A DNA stretch of 7,518 nt, from assembly GCA_035506435.1 (NCBI GenBank), contig DATJPK010000159.1:1-7518 (forward strand). Reading direction: 5' to 3'. Shown one piece after another: positions 1-6,031 of the stretch (positions are counted from its first letter, which is position 1; every line of letters begins with the position of its first letter). Below the pieces are notes generated by a model that was not told where the DNA came from, ran no database searches, and saw only the letters and a list, made by a program, of their open reading frames with translations. Both the position numbers and the translations under genes were made by a program. The DNA comes from JACTUA01 sp035506435. Its GTDB lineage: Archaea; Halobacteriota; Methanomicrobia; Methanomicrobiales; JACTUA01.

Positions 1-1
1 C

Positions 2-778
2 GACCAGAAATTCGGGTACCCGGCCGACCGGCCCCTGCGGCTCTCGGTCATCTACCAGGACAGCCCGTACGGGAAGGGCCAGCTCGATGCCATCAAGAAC
101 ACCATCAACGCGAGCCACCTCGCGATGACCGTCGTCTCGGAGAACGCCTTCACGATGGGCGAGAGCGACTACCGGACGATCCTCACCGGCGTGAAGAAGG
201 CCGACCCGGACGTGGTGTACGTCGCGGCCTTCTTAAACGAACAGACCCCGCTCATGAACCAGGCGCGGCGAGATGTCGGCCTCGACAAGATCTTTATTGC
301 CGTCGAGCCGAACGACGACCCGGCCTACTACAGCGGGATCGGCAGGTACGGGGAGTACTCCATCATCCAGAGCCGGTTCTCCCCCTATGCCATACCCGGA
401 GGCTCCACGGCGGCGACGGTAACGTCCTTCATCTCGGACTATGACGCGAAGTTCCACGGCTACCCCGGGATGATGGGCGCAGCCACCTACGAGGGCGTGT
501 ACATCGCCGCGCAGGCGGTCGAAAACGCGGGGACCACTGACAAGGCGAAGGTCCGCGACGCCCTCGCGAGCCTGCAGATGCCCCAGATGGTCGAGGCGAT
601 GCAGGGCCAGACCATCTCCTTCTCCCCCGACTTCCGGGAGAGCTCCTTCTCCCTCGACATGGAGCAGCTCGTCTGGGACGATGCCGTGAACCAGACCCGG
701 CCGAAGATCGTCTGGCCCGCGAGCCTCAAGGAGCGGGACTTCGTCCTCCCCGACTGGTTCGTGCCAGGGAAAGGCTAA
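2..778 (+). CDS. livK: ABC transporter substrate-binding protein, LivK/Peripla_BP_6 type (5' end cut off)
   Basis: Extracytoplasmic ligand-binding component of a branched-chain amino acid type (HAAT family) ABC importer; it captures the solute outside the membrane and hands it to LivH/LivM. The frame is open from the window edge to the TAA at 776-778, giving 258 visible residues. The signal peptide and most of the N-terminal lobe lie outside the window. The visible part has the alternating beta/alpha pattern of a type I periplasmic-binding fold, including the typical 'DYRTILTGVKKADPDVVYVA' strand-helix unit near fragment residues 55-75 and a 'TYEGVYIAAQAVENAG' helix followed by 'VRDALAS' near the C-terminal third. 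An internal ATG at 125 is not the true start, because the same fold continues upstream of it. livH follows after 37 bp, consistent with one transcript. The family is well supported, but the ligand cannot be read from this fragment: relatives bind Leu/Ile/Val, other amino acids, amides or urea. Confidence 0.9.
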   Translation, partial: DQKFGYPADRPLRLSVIYQDSPYGKGQLDAIKNTINASHLAMTVVSENAFTMGESDYRTILTGVKKADPDVVYVAAFLNEQTPLMNQARRDVGLDKIFIAVEPNDDPAYYSGIGRYGEYSIIQSRFSPYAIPGGSTAATVTSFISDYDAKFHGYPGMMGAATYEGVYIAAQAVENAGTTDKAKVRDALASLQMPQMVEAMQGQTISFSPDFRESSFSLDMEQLVWDDAVNQTRPKIVWPASLKERDFVLPDWFVPGKG

Positions 779-815
779 TCACTTTTTTCCTACCACCTTT
801 TACGGGACACTCACG

Positions 816-1697
816 ATGGCCGGCGACCTCCAGTTCCTTCTCCAGGTGCTCCTCTGGGGCCTCTATGCCGGCTGCATCTACATCCTGCTCGCCACGGGCC
901 TCAACCTCATCTTCGGCGTGATGAAGATCGTGAACTTCGCCCACGGCCAGCTCCTCATGATCGGGGCCTACGTGACCTTCACCTTCTATGCCATCTCGGG
1001 CTGGAACCCCTACGTCCTCATCGCCGCCTCGTTCCCGATCCTCGTGCTCGCCGGGGTGACCATCGAGCGGGCCTGTTTCAGGCCCATCCTCGGCACCGGG
1101 AAGCTCAATGAGATCTTCATCTCCATCGGCCTCATCTACATCCTCGAGAACGCCGCGGCCCTTGTCTGGACCGACGAGTGGCGGGAGATCCACAGCCCGT
1201 ACGAGTCGCTCGCCGTGACGGTCGCCGGGGTCAGGTTCCCCGTCGACTACCTCATCATCATCGTCCTCACGGTCGTCACCCTCTGCGGGCTCTGGGCCTT
1301 CCTCAGGAAGACGAGGCTCGGCCGGGCGGTCCGTGCGACCTCCCAGAACCGGAACGCGGCGATGCTCATGGGGATCAACGTCGAGAAGATGGACATGCTC
1401 AGCTTCGGCATCGGGGCGGGGCTCGCCGGTGCCGCGGGCACCCTCTGGGTCGTGAGCGGCCAGGTCTTCAACCCGTACATGGGCTCCATCCCGGCGATCA
1501 AGGCCTTCGCCATCGTGATTATCGGCGGGCTCGGGTCAATCCCGGGAGCCATCGCAGGAGGGCTCATCTACGGCGTCGTGGAGAACTTTGCCATCCTCTC
1601 CCTCGGCGCTGCCTGGAAGGACGCCATCTCCTTCCTCCTCCTCATCATCGTCCTCGTCATCAGGCCGACCGGGATCTTCGGGGAGTCGGGTGAGTGA
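816..1697 (+). CDS. livH: Branched-chain amino acid ABC transporter permease LivH
   Basis: First of the two integral-membrane subunits of the HAAT-type importer; with LivM it forms the translocation pore. The protein is 293 residues, the usual length for LivH, and mostly hydrophobic, with about eight predicted membrane segments. The hallmark LivH stretch 'GLNLIFGVMKIVNFAHGQ' is at residues 28-45. The cytoplasmic loop that contacts the ATPases is recognisable in the C-terminal third ('GSIPAIKAFAIVIIGGLGSIPGAIAGG'). The ATG at 816 is preceded by a weak GGGA ribosome-binding site 8 nt upstream, and the first residues lead straight into the first membrane helix, so this start is likely. It lies 37 bp after the binding-protein gene, a spacer with a short T-run (783-788), and 3 bp before livM, so livK-livH-livM is probably one operon. 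The ATPase genes that complete the system are on the opposite strand downstream. Confidence 0.95.
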   Translation: MAGDLQFLLQVLLWGLYAGCIYILLATGLNLIFGVMKIVNFAHGQLLMIGAYVTFTFYAISGWNPYVLIAASFPILVLAGVTIERACFRPILGTGKLNEIFISIGLIYILENAAALVWTDEWREIHSPYESLAVTVAGVRFPVDYLIIIVLTVVTLCGLWAFLRKTRLGRAVRATSQNRNAAMLMGINVEKMDMLSFGIGAGLAGAAGTLWVVSGQVFNPYMGSIPAIKAFAIVIIGGLGSIPGAIAGGLIYGVVENFAILSLGAAWKDAISFLLLIIVLVIRPTGIFGESGE

Positions 1698-1700
1698 GAC

Positions 1701-2684
1701 ATGAAGATGCTGACGAGTGACCGGCTGAAGTTGGGCGCGGCCCTCGCCGCCGGGCTCCTCGCTCCCGTTGTCACGGGGTTCAGCGAGTACATCCTCACCA
1801 TCCTCATCCTCATGCTCATCTTCATCATCCTTGCATCCTCCTGGAACTTCCTCACGAGCTCCGGGCAGGGCTCCCTCGGCCATGCGGCTTTCTTCGGGAT
1901 AGGGGGGTATGCCTCGACCCTCGCCGCCGCAGCGACCGGCCTCTCCCCCTGGCTCTGCATCTTCGCCGGGGGAGGCGCGGCGGCCCTCGTGGGCCTCTTT
2001 ATCGGCATCATCTGCGTCCGGCTGAAGGAGTGGTTCCTCGCGATGGTCACCTTCGGGTTTGCCATCATCATCCAGACCCTCGTCGTGCTGCAGTTCGCCC
2101 CGGTCACGGGGGGATGGGACGGGATCCCCTCGGCCCATCTCGTCGCAAGTTCCGTCCCAATGTACCTCCTGTACGAGTACTACTCCATCCTCGCTATCGC
2201 CGTCGGGGTCATCCTCCTCTTCCGCCGGGCCCTTTCCTCCCGGATCGGGCTCGCCTTCGCCGCCATCCGGACGAACGAGACCGAGGCGAGGGCCGCCGGG
2301 ATCGACCCGGTCAGGTACCGGCTCCTCGCGTTCACGGTGAGCGCCTACTTTGCCGGCCTCGCGGGGGCCCTCGAGATCCACTACCTCGGGTATGTAACCC
2401 CCGAGATCTTCGGGGTCGACATCTCCTTCTGGCCGATTATCTACTCCATCAGCGGCGGGCTCGGGACCCTCGGCGGGCCTGTCGTCGGGACCGTGGTCAT
2501 CACTCTCATCTGGAACGGGCTCCAGGCCCTCGGGCTCACCTATGCCCGGTTCATCATCATCGGGGCCCTGCTCCTCGGGATCATCATCTTCCTCCCGAAG
2601 GGCCTCATCTCGCTTCCGGGGAGGGTCAGGGACAGGATCGCCGCGCGAAAATCTGCAACAAAGGGTGGAGAGCCGGGCGGCTGA
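1701..2684 (+). CDS. livM: Branched-chain amino acid ABC transporter permease LivM
   Basis: Second pore-forming subunit of the importer, partner of LivH in the cytoplasmic membrane. It has 327 residues with many hydrophobic segments. LivM signatures visible are 'GQGSLGHAAFFGIGGYAS' near residues 55-73, the cytoplasmic 'AIRTNETEARAAGIDPVRYRLLAF' loop near residues 190-215, and 'SGGLGTLGGPVVGT' further on; these are the segments by which LivM is normally recognised and which dock on the ATPases. The ATG at 1701 is 3 nt after the livH stop codon, and a GGGTGA ribosome-binding site (1688-1693) lies within the livH end, so translation is probably coupled. The C-terminus is basic, as expected for a cytoplasmic tail. 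The stop codon is only 9 bp from the stop of livF, which is read from the other strand. Family assignment is firm; substrate specificity is not determined by the sequence alone. Confidence 0.95.
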   Translation: MKMLTSDRLKLGAALAAGLLAPVVTGFSEYILTILILMLIFIILASSWNFLTSSGQGSLGHAAFFGIGGYASTLAAAATGLSPWLCIFAGGGAAALVGLFIGIICVRLKEWFLAMVTFGFAIIIQTLVVLQFAPVTGGWDGIPSAHLVASSVPMYLLYEYYSILAIAVGVILLFRRALSSRIGLAFAAIRTNETEARAAGIDPVRYRLLAFTVSAYFAGLAGALEIHYLGYVTPEIFGVDISFWPIIYSISGGLGTLGGPVVGTVVITLIWNGLQALGLTYARFIIIGALLLGIIIFLPKGLISLPGRVRDRIAARKSATKGGEPGG

Positions 2685-2693
2685 GCTGGCAGC

Positions 2694-3398
2694 TTACATC
2701 CCGAGGTAGGCTTCCTGCACCTTCTCGTCCGCGAGGAGGTCCTGCGCCGGCCCCTCGTGGGTGACCCTCCCGTTCTCGAGGATGTACCCGCGGTCGGATA
2801 TCTCGAGGGCGTGCTGGACGTTCTGCTCGACGAGGAGGATGGTGAGCCCGGTCCCGTTCAGCGCCTTCACCGTGTCGAGGACAGAGGTGACGAAGAGGGG
2901 CGAGAGACCAAGGGACGGCTCATCGAGCACGAGGAGCTTCGGCCCTGACATGAGACTTCTCCCTATGGCAAGCATCTGCTGCTCGCCGCCCGAGAGGGTG
3001 CCCGCGAGCTGGTCCTTCCTTTCTGAGAGGACGGGGAACAGGGAAAAGATCCTGTCGGCCTTCCCCCCGTCCTTCCCCCGCAGGTGGGCCCCGAGCTCCA
3101 GGTTTTCCCCGACGGTCATCTTCGGGAAGAGCTCCCGCCGCTCGGGCACGAGCGCGAGCCCGAACCTCACCACCTCGTAGGGCGGGAGGCCGGTGATCTC
3201 CTTTCCCCCGAAGCTGATGCTCCCGGCGACCTTCGGGATGAACCCGAAGATGCCCTGGACGAGGGTCGTCTTCCCTGCACCGTTTGCGCCGAGCAGGGTG
3301 ACGATCTCCCCCTCGTCGACATGGAGGGAGACGTCCCAGAGCACCTGGAGGTTCCCGTACCAGGCAGAAAGTCCTCGGACGTCGAGCAAAAAGGGCAC
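2694..3398 (-). CDS. livF: Branched-chain amino acid ABC transporter ATP-binding protein LivF
   Basis: One of the two cytoplasmic ATPases powering the importer. From the GTG at 3398 the product is 234 residues, the normal LivF length. Walker A is GANGAGKT (37-44); 'VPERRELFPKMTVGENL' (84-100) is the LivF form of the Q-loop region, with Glu where many ABC ATPases have Gln; the intact signature LSGGEQ is at 135-140; Walker B is LLVLDE (155-160), followed by the family-typical 'VEQN' in place of the switch histidine. The frame remains open up to an ATG at 3491, but that would overlap livG by 92 bp and add 31 residues without family similarity. The GTG lies 1 nt after the livG stop codon and begins exactly where the conserved 'FLLDVRGLSAWYG' begins, so I prefer it. 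livG and livF form a coupled pair facing livH-livM. Confidence 0.93.
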   Translation of the reverse strand: MPFLLDVRGLSAWYGNLQVLWDVSLHVDEGEIVTLLGANGAGKTTLVQGIFGFIPKVAGSISFGGKEITGLPPYEVVRFGLALVPERRELFPKMTVGENLELGAHLRGKDGGKADRIFSLFPVLSERKDQLAGTLSGGEQQMLAIGRSLMSGPKLLVLDEPSLGLSPLFVTSVLDTVKALNGTGLTILLVEQNVQHALEISDRGYILENGRVTHEGPAQDLLADEKVQEAYLGM

Positions 3399-3399
3399 C

Positions 3400-4128
3400 T
3401 TACTTTGCGAAGCGTTCCCCGAGATACGAGTCGATAACCCGCGGGTCCCGGATGACCTCGTCAGAAGCACCGTCGGCGATCTTCTCGCCATGGTCGAGGA
3501 CCACGATCCGGTCCGAGACCCCGAGGATGACCCGCATCACGTGCTCGATCATGACGATGGTCATGCCATCGTCGCGGAGCCTCCGGATCAGGCCGACCGC
3601 CTCGTTCCCCTCCCGGGGGGTAAGGCCGGTCATCAGCTCGTCGAGGAGGAGGACCTTCGGCCGGGAGGCGAGGGCCCGGGCGAGCTGCGTCCGGCGGAGC
3701 TCCATGACGTTCAGCCCGGTCATGGGCCGGTCGACCTTCCCCGCCGGGAACCCGACGGCCTCCAGGCAGGCGCCCGCCTCGTCGCGTGCGTCGGCCATCG
3801 TCGTCCGGTGGTGGTTCCCGAAGATCGCGCCCATCATCACCGCCTCCCGCGCGGTGAGGTCGGGGAAGGTCGCGGCCTGCTGGAAGGTCTTTGCGATCCC
3901 CTTCCTGCAGACCTGGTTCAGGCTGAGCCGGGTGATGTTCTCACCGCGGTACCGGATGGAGCCCTCGTCGGGGCGGTAGAGCCCCGAGATGAGGTTGAGG
4001 AGGGTGGTCTTCCCCGCGCCGTTCGGCCCGACGAGGCCGACGATCTCCCCCTCCCGGACCGCCATCTCCACGTTGTTCACCGCGACGAGCCCGCCAAACC
4101 GCTTCGTGACGCCGTCAACGGCGAGCAT
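3400..4128 (-). CDS. livG: Branched-chain amino acid ABC transporter ATP-binding protein LivG (variant signature motif)
   Basis: Second ATPase of the importer, expected to pair with LivF. From the ATG at 4128 it is 242 residues. Visible are 'VDGVTKRFGGLVAVNNV' at the N-terminus (typical LivG), Walker A GPNGAGKT (34-41), a Q-loop with 'KTFQQAATFPDLT' (around Gln83), Walker B VLLLDE (159-164) and the switch His in 'IEHVMRV' (about 196). The ABC signature is unusual: LNVME (139-143) replaces LSGGQ, and the residue after the Walker B Glu is Leu rather than Pro ('DELMTGLTP'). I recall a LivG-like subfamily with such 'L-x-V-x-E-x-x-R' and 'DE-V/L-M-A/T-GL' motifs, so this is probably a subfamily trait rather than decay. 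Other in-frame ATGs at 4173, 4152 and 4143 are possible. I prefer 4128 because family similarity starts there and an AGGT lies about 7 nt upstream; a TATA-like element near 4178-4187 would instead favour a leaderless start at 4152. Confidence 0.92.
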   Translation of the reverse strand: MLAVDGVTKRFGGLVAVNNVEMAVREGEIVGLVGPNGAGKTTLLNLISGLYRPDEGSIRYRGENITRLSLNQVCRKGIAKTFQQAATFPDLTAREAVMMGAIFGNHHRTTMADARDEAGACLEAVGFPAGKVDRPMTGLNVMELRRTQLARALASRPKVLLLDELMTGLTPREGNEAVGLIRRLRDDGMTIVMIEHVMRVILGVSDRIVVLDHGEKIADGASDEVIRDPRVIDSYLGERFAK

Positions 4129-4204
4129 CCCGGAACCTGCCATGCTACTCATTGTCACGCTATAGTTTGGCATGGGGACTTATGAAGGTTGCGAAAGGGA
4201 GGGT

Positions 4205-4239
4205 TCATCAGAACCCGACCTGGAGCGACCCGCCGTCAG
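4205..4239 (+). repeat. 35-bp direct repeat, copy 1
   Basis: Perfect 35-bp match to 4321-4355, starting tcatcagaaccc and ending cgccgtcag. Similarity continues more weakly for about 15 bp beyond the 3' end (GGTGCGA shared). This copy overlaps two hairpins: its first bases form the right half of GGGTTC-ATCA-GAACCC, and its end forms the left arm of CCCGCC-GTCA-GGCGGG. The start-to-start distance between the copies is 116 bp. Confidence 0.9.
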
Positions 4240-4320
4240 GCGGGGTGCGACCCGGTGAAAGAGGTTTCAAGAATCTGATGGTTCTCTCACCCGCCGCCAC
4301 CGCCGGGGCAGGGCGTCAGC

Positions 4321-4355
4321 TCATCAGAACCCGACCTGGAGCGACCCGCCGTCAG
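4321..4355 (+). repeat. 35-bp direct repeat, copy 2
   Basis: Identical to 4205-4239 over 35 bp. The flanking bases that complete the two hairpins in copy 1 have changed here (agc in front, acaagg behind), so neither hairpin can form in this copy. It ends 30 bp before the stop codon of the - strand peroxiredoxin gene. Confidence 0.9.
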
Positions 4356-4385
4356 ACAAGGTGCGAACGGGAGGTCTCCCAGAAA

Positions 4386-4865
4386 TCACTTCTTCATCCC
4401 CTTCAATACCCCGATAACCTCCCCGATGTCCGGCACGCTGTGGATGGGGTAGACCTTCACGAACCGCACCGCCTGCTTCTCGTCGACGATGACATTCGCC
4501 CGCTCGGCAAATCCATTCGCGTCCCTGAAAAGGCCGTAGAGCTGCGCGACCTTCCCATGGGGCCAGAAGTCGGCGAGGATCCGGGTCTCCTTTATCCCAA
4601 GGTTGGCAGCCCAGGCCTTCTTGCATGGGACCGAGTCCACGCTGATCCCGACCGCGACGGTTCCCGTGGCGGCCAGCGCCGCCCGGTTCTCCTCGAGAGA
4701 CTTCATCTGGGCGGCGCAGAAGCTTGTCCAGGCGAGGGGGTGAAAGGAGAGGAGGACCCGCTTCCCCGACTGCTCGAGGAGGTCGAAGGTCCTGTCGTCC
4801 TGGTCCTTGATCGAGAAGTTCGGCGCTATATCACCCGGTTGGATCATCCGCGGCTGGTCCATCAT
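4386..4865 (-). CDS. Peroxiredoxin, AhpC/TSA redoxin family
   Basis: Thiol peroxidase expected to reduce hydrogen peroxide or organic peroxides in the cytoplasm with electrons from a thioredoxin-like donor. The product is 159 residues, about the length of the small AhpE/redoxin-type peroxiredoxins. The N-terminal 'GDIAPNFSIKDQD' is the usual first strand. The catalytic motif PxxxTxxC is present as P43-L-A-W-T47-S-F-C50, giving peroxidatic Cys50; an Arg near 124 ('FAERANVIVD') fits the active-site arginine position. Cys81 in 'SVDSVPCKKAWA' is the only other cysteine and may be a resolving cysteine (inference). Two adjacent ATGs start the frame (4865 and 4862); AGGTGA at 4867-4872 is only 1 nt from the first and 4 nt from the second, so the second may be used. 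A TATA box at about 4893-4903 precedes it, so it can be expressed separately from the peroxiredoxin gene 48 bp upstream. Confidence 0.93.
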   Translation of the reverse strand: MMDQPRMIQPGDIAPNFSIKDQDDRTFDLLEQSGKRVLLSFHPLAWTSFCAAQMKSLEENRAALAATGTVAVGISVDSVPCKKAWAANLGIKETRILADFWPHGKVAQLYGLFRDANGFAERANVIVDEKQAVRFVKVYPIHSVPDIGEVIGVLKGMKK

Positions 4866-4892
4866 GTCACCTGCTCATTTTCCTGCCATGCC

Positions 4893-4903
4893 CATATATA
4901 GAG
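4893..4903 (-). promoter_or_regulatory. Archaeal TATA box for the AhpC-type peroxiredoxin gene
   Basis: Read on the - strand this is CTATATATGGG, preceded by GCGAAGCCT, which resembles a BRE. Transcription would start about 25 nt downstream, near 4872, leaving a leader of only several bases that includes the AGGTGA ribosome-binding site. It sits in the 48-bp gap between the two peroxiredoxin genes. Confidence 0.65.
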
Positions 4904-4913
4904 GCTTCGCAGG

Positions 4914-5402
4914 CTAACCACCGCCGCCCTTCCTCGTGAGGAGGGCCTCCATTACCGCCTCGGCATGGCCCTTCACGCTCACCTTCCGCCAGACCTCGGC
5001 GACCTGCCCATCGGGATCGATCAGGAAGGTGTCGCGCTCGGTCCCGAGGATCTCCTTCCCGAAGAAGGTCTTCGGTTTCCAGGCATCGTATGCGGCGATG
5101 ACATGGTGGTCAGGATCGGAGAGGAGAAGAACGGTCAGGTCGTGCCTCTCCGCGAACTTCTCGTGGCTCTCCGGCGAATCGATGGAGACCCCGATGACCT
5201 GCGCCCCCCGGGAGGCGAACTCCTCGAGGGCCTTCGAGAACTGGATGGCCTCGAGGGTGCAGCCGGGGGTGTTGTCCCGGGGATAGAAGTAGAGTACCAC
5301 CCACTTTCCCCGGAAGGTCTCCAGACAGACCTCCCTCCCCCCTGCATCCGGGAGGCAGAAGGGTGGGGCGGATTTCCCGACGAGGGGATCGGTCGTTCCC
5401 AT
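4914..5402 (-). CDS. bcp: Peroxiredoxin, BCP/PrxQ family, no resolving Cys at +5
   Basis: Thioredoxin-dependent thiol peroxidase of the bacterioferritin-comigratory-protein family, cytoplasmic. From the ATG at 5402 it has 162 residues (E. coli Bcp has 156). Motifs: 'VGKSAPPFCLPDAGG' near the N-terminus, then 'GKWVVLYFYPRDNTPGCTLEAIQF', which holds the peroxidatic Cys48 in the PxxxTPGC context, 'VIGVSIDSPESHEKF', and 'ERDTFLIDPDGQVAEVWRKV' with the conserved Arg region. In classical two-cysteine Bcp the motif reads CxxxxC; here the position five residues on is Ile and no cysteine follows anywhere, so it is probably a 1-Cys enzyme. Two extra cysteines lie before the active site (Cys16 and Cys26 from this start). 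The frame can also begin at an ATG at 5435, giving 173 residues, but the extra 11 residues do not match the family. It is divergent from the deaminase gene. Confidence 0.93.
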   Translation of the reverse strand: MGTTDPLVGKSAPPFCLPDAGGREVCLETFRGKWVVLYFYPRDNTPGCTLEAIQFSKALEEFASRGAQVIGVSIDSPESHEKFAERHDLTVLLLSDPDHHVIAAYDAWKPKTFFGKEILGTERDTFLIDPDGQVAEVWRKVSVKGHAEAVMEALLTRKGGGG

Positions 5403-5435
5403 ATGGATCAGGATGGGATGACCCTGCCGGGTCAT

Positions 5436-5555
5436 TAAGGATTGCCCGTGCGGGGTGCGGACCTGCCAGGACCGCCGTATAGCTACTGGGCCTCTTCCGG
5501 AACGGGGAGGTTCCGCGGGATATGGATAAGTAGCCAGGAGGGCAACCTCTCACCC
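5436..5555. promoter_or_regulatory. Divergent promoter region between bcp and the cytosine deaminase gene
   Basis: A gap of about 120 bp separates two genes transcribed away from each other, so both promoters should lie in it or just inside the bcp frame. For the deaminase, tatggataag (5521-5530) is the best TATA candidate; an AGGAGGG follows at 5536-5542, about 13 nt from the GTG, too far to be a good ribosome-binding site. For bcp no clear TATA box is visible; the - strand TTAATG at about 5432-5437 is a weak candidate if translation starts at 5402. Confidence 0.4.
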
Positions 5556-6023
5556 GTGGAAGAAACTTCCCGGGATGCCTTCATGCAGGCAGCCCTCGAT
5601 GAGGCAAGGCAGGGGCTTGCAGAGGGAGGCATCCCCATCGGCTCGGTACTCGTCATCGACGGGGAGATAACCGCGAGGGGCCACAACCGCCGGGCGCAGC
5701 TGGGCAGCGCCGTCCTGCATGCAGAGATGGACTGCCTGGAACATGCCGGCCGGCTCCGGGCGGAACAATACCGGCGGGCGACGCTCTACTCGACGCTCTC
5801 CCCGTGCGATATGTGCAGCGGTGCGGTCCTCCTCTACCGGATCCCGAGAGTCGTTATCGGCGAGAACCGGACCTTCCGGGGGCCCGAGGAGTACCTGCGG
5901 TCCCGTGGCGTCGAGCTGGTCGTTATGAACGACCCGGAGTGCATCCGGCTCATGCGGGACTTCATCGCCGCGAAGCCCGACGTGTGGTACGAGGATATCG
6001 GGGAAGAAAGGCGGCCGGAATAA
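5556..6023 (+). CDS. Cytosine deaminase, yeast Fcy1-like (CDA/zinc-dependent deaminase family)
   Basis: Predicted to deaminate cytosine to uracil for pyrimidine salvage in the cytoplasm. From the GTG at 5556 it is 155 residues; yeast Fcy1 has 158. The zinc and catalytic motifs are 'LHAEMD' (His and Glu) and 'LSPCDMC' (two Cys). Compared with my memory of Fcy1, the match runs end to end: 'GGIPIGSVLVIDG', 'RGHNRR', 'LYSTLSPCDMCSGA', 'GEN', 'YLRSRGVELVV', 'WYEDIGE'. The Fcy1 residues Asn51, His62, Glu64, Cys91, Cys94, Phe114, Trp152 and Asp155 all have identical counterparts, including the C-terminal Trp/Asp that contact cytosine. tRNA adenosine deaminases (TadA) and guanine deaminases lack that C-terminal motif, so I prefer cytosine deaminase over the generic 'nucleoside deaminase'. 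A TATA-like tatggataag at 5521-5530 lies about 30 bp before the GTG, suggesting a very short leader. An ATG at 5583 (146 residues) is the alternative; the open frame upstream to 5442 has no family similarity. Confidence 0.88.
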   Translation: MEETSRDAFMQAALDEARQGLAEGGIPIGSVLVIDGEITARGHNRRAQLGSAVLHAEMDCLEHAGRLRAEQYRRATLYSTLSPCDMCSGAVLLYRIPRVVIGENRTFRGPEEYLRSRGVELVVMNDPECIRLMRDFIAAKPDVWYEDIGEERRPE

Positions 6024-6031
6024 CGCGTGAA

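Larger units (their letters stand above)
4174..4385. other. Structured spacer between prx (AhpC type) and livG
   Basis: This is a gene-free stretch of about 210 bp, downstream of one - strand gene and upstream of another. It contains two copies of a 35-bp direct repeat and at least three potential hairpins: GGGTTC-ATCA-GAACCC (4201-4216), CCCGCC-GTCA-GGCGGG (4229-4244), and GGTGA(aa)GAG paired with CTCTCACC (4254-4263 with 4284-4291). On the - strand it would form the end of the peroxiredoxin transcript and the leader or promoter region of livG. A TATA-like sequence CTTCATAAGT is read on the - strand at 4178-4187. I see no convincing protein in it. Confidence 0.6.

Noticed and set aside
783..788. 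T-run after the substrate-binding protein gene as a transcription terminator
   Set aside because: It is only six T long in a 37-bp gap inside an operon whose next gene belongs to the same transporter. At most it attenuates transcription.
1536..2381. Long open frame on the - strand across livH and livM (281 codons, very rich in Asp/Glu/Gly)
   Set aside because: It lies opposite two clear permease genes. The acidic, low-complexity product is what the complement of hydrophobic GC-rich coding DNA gives. No family similarity or start signals.
3193..4185. Long open frame on the + strand across livG and livF (330 codons)
   Set aside because: It is antisense to two well-supported ATPase genes and crosses their junction. 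Its composition is that of a mirror frame and it has no recognisable domain.
4205..4355. Possible C/D-box guide RNA (TGATGA and CTGA on the - strand in both repeat copies)
   Set aside because: The TGATGA is preceded by C rather than a purine, the box order and spacing do not give a C...D'...C'...D layout, and no terminal stem is visible.
4201..4355. CRISPR array
   Set aside because: There are only two repeat units, the 81-bp stretch between them is far too long for a spacer, and no further units or cas genes are present.
4152..4901. Open frame on the + strand running through the repeat spacer and antisense to the AhpC-type peroxiredoxin gene (249 codons)
   Set aside because: Two thirds of it is antisense to a clear gene and the rest is repeat DNA. 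The absence of stops is explained by high GC content. The repeated peptide parts fall in different frames of the two copies.
4965..5438. Open frame on the + strand opposite bcp (157 codons)
   Set aside because: Mirror frame of a well-supported peroxiredoxin gene; no family similarity.
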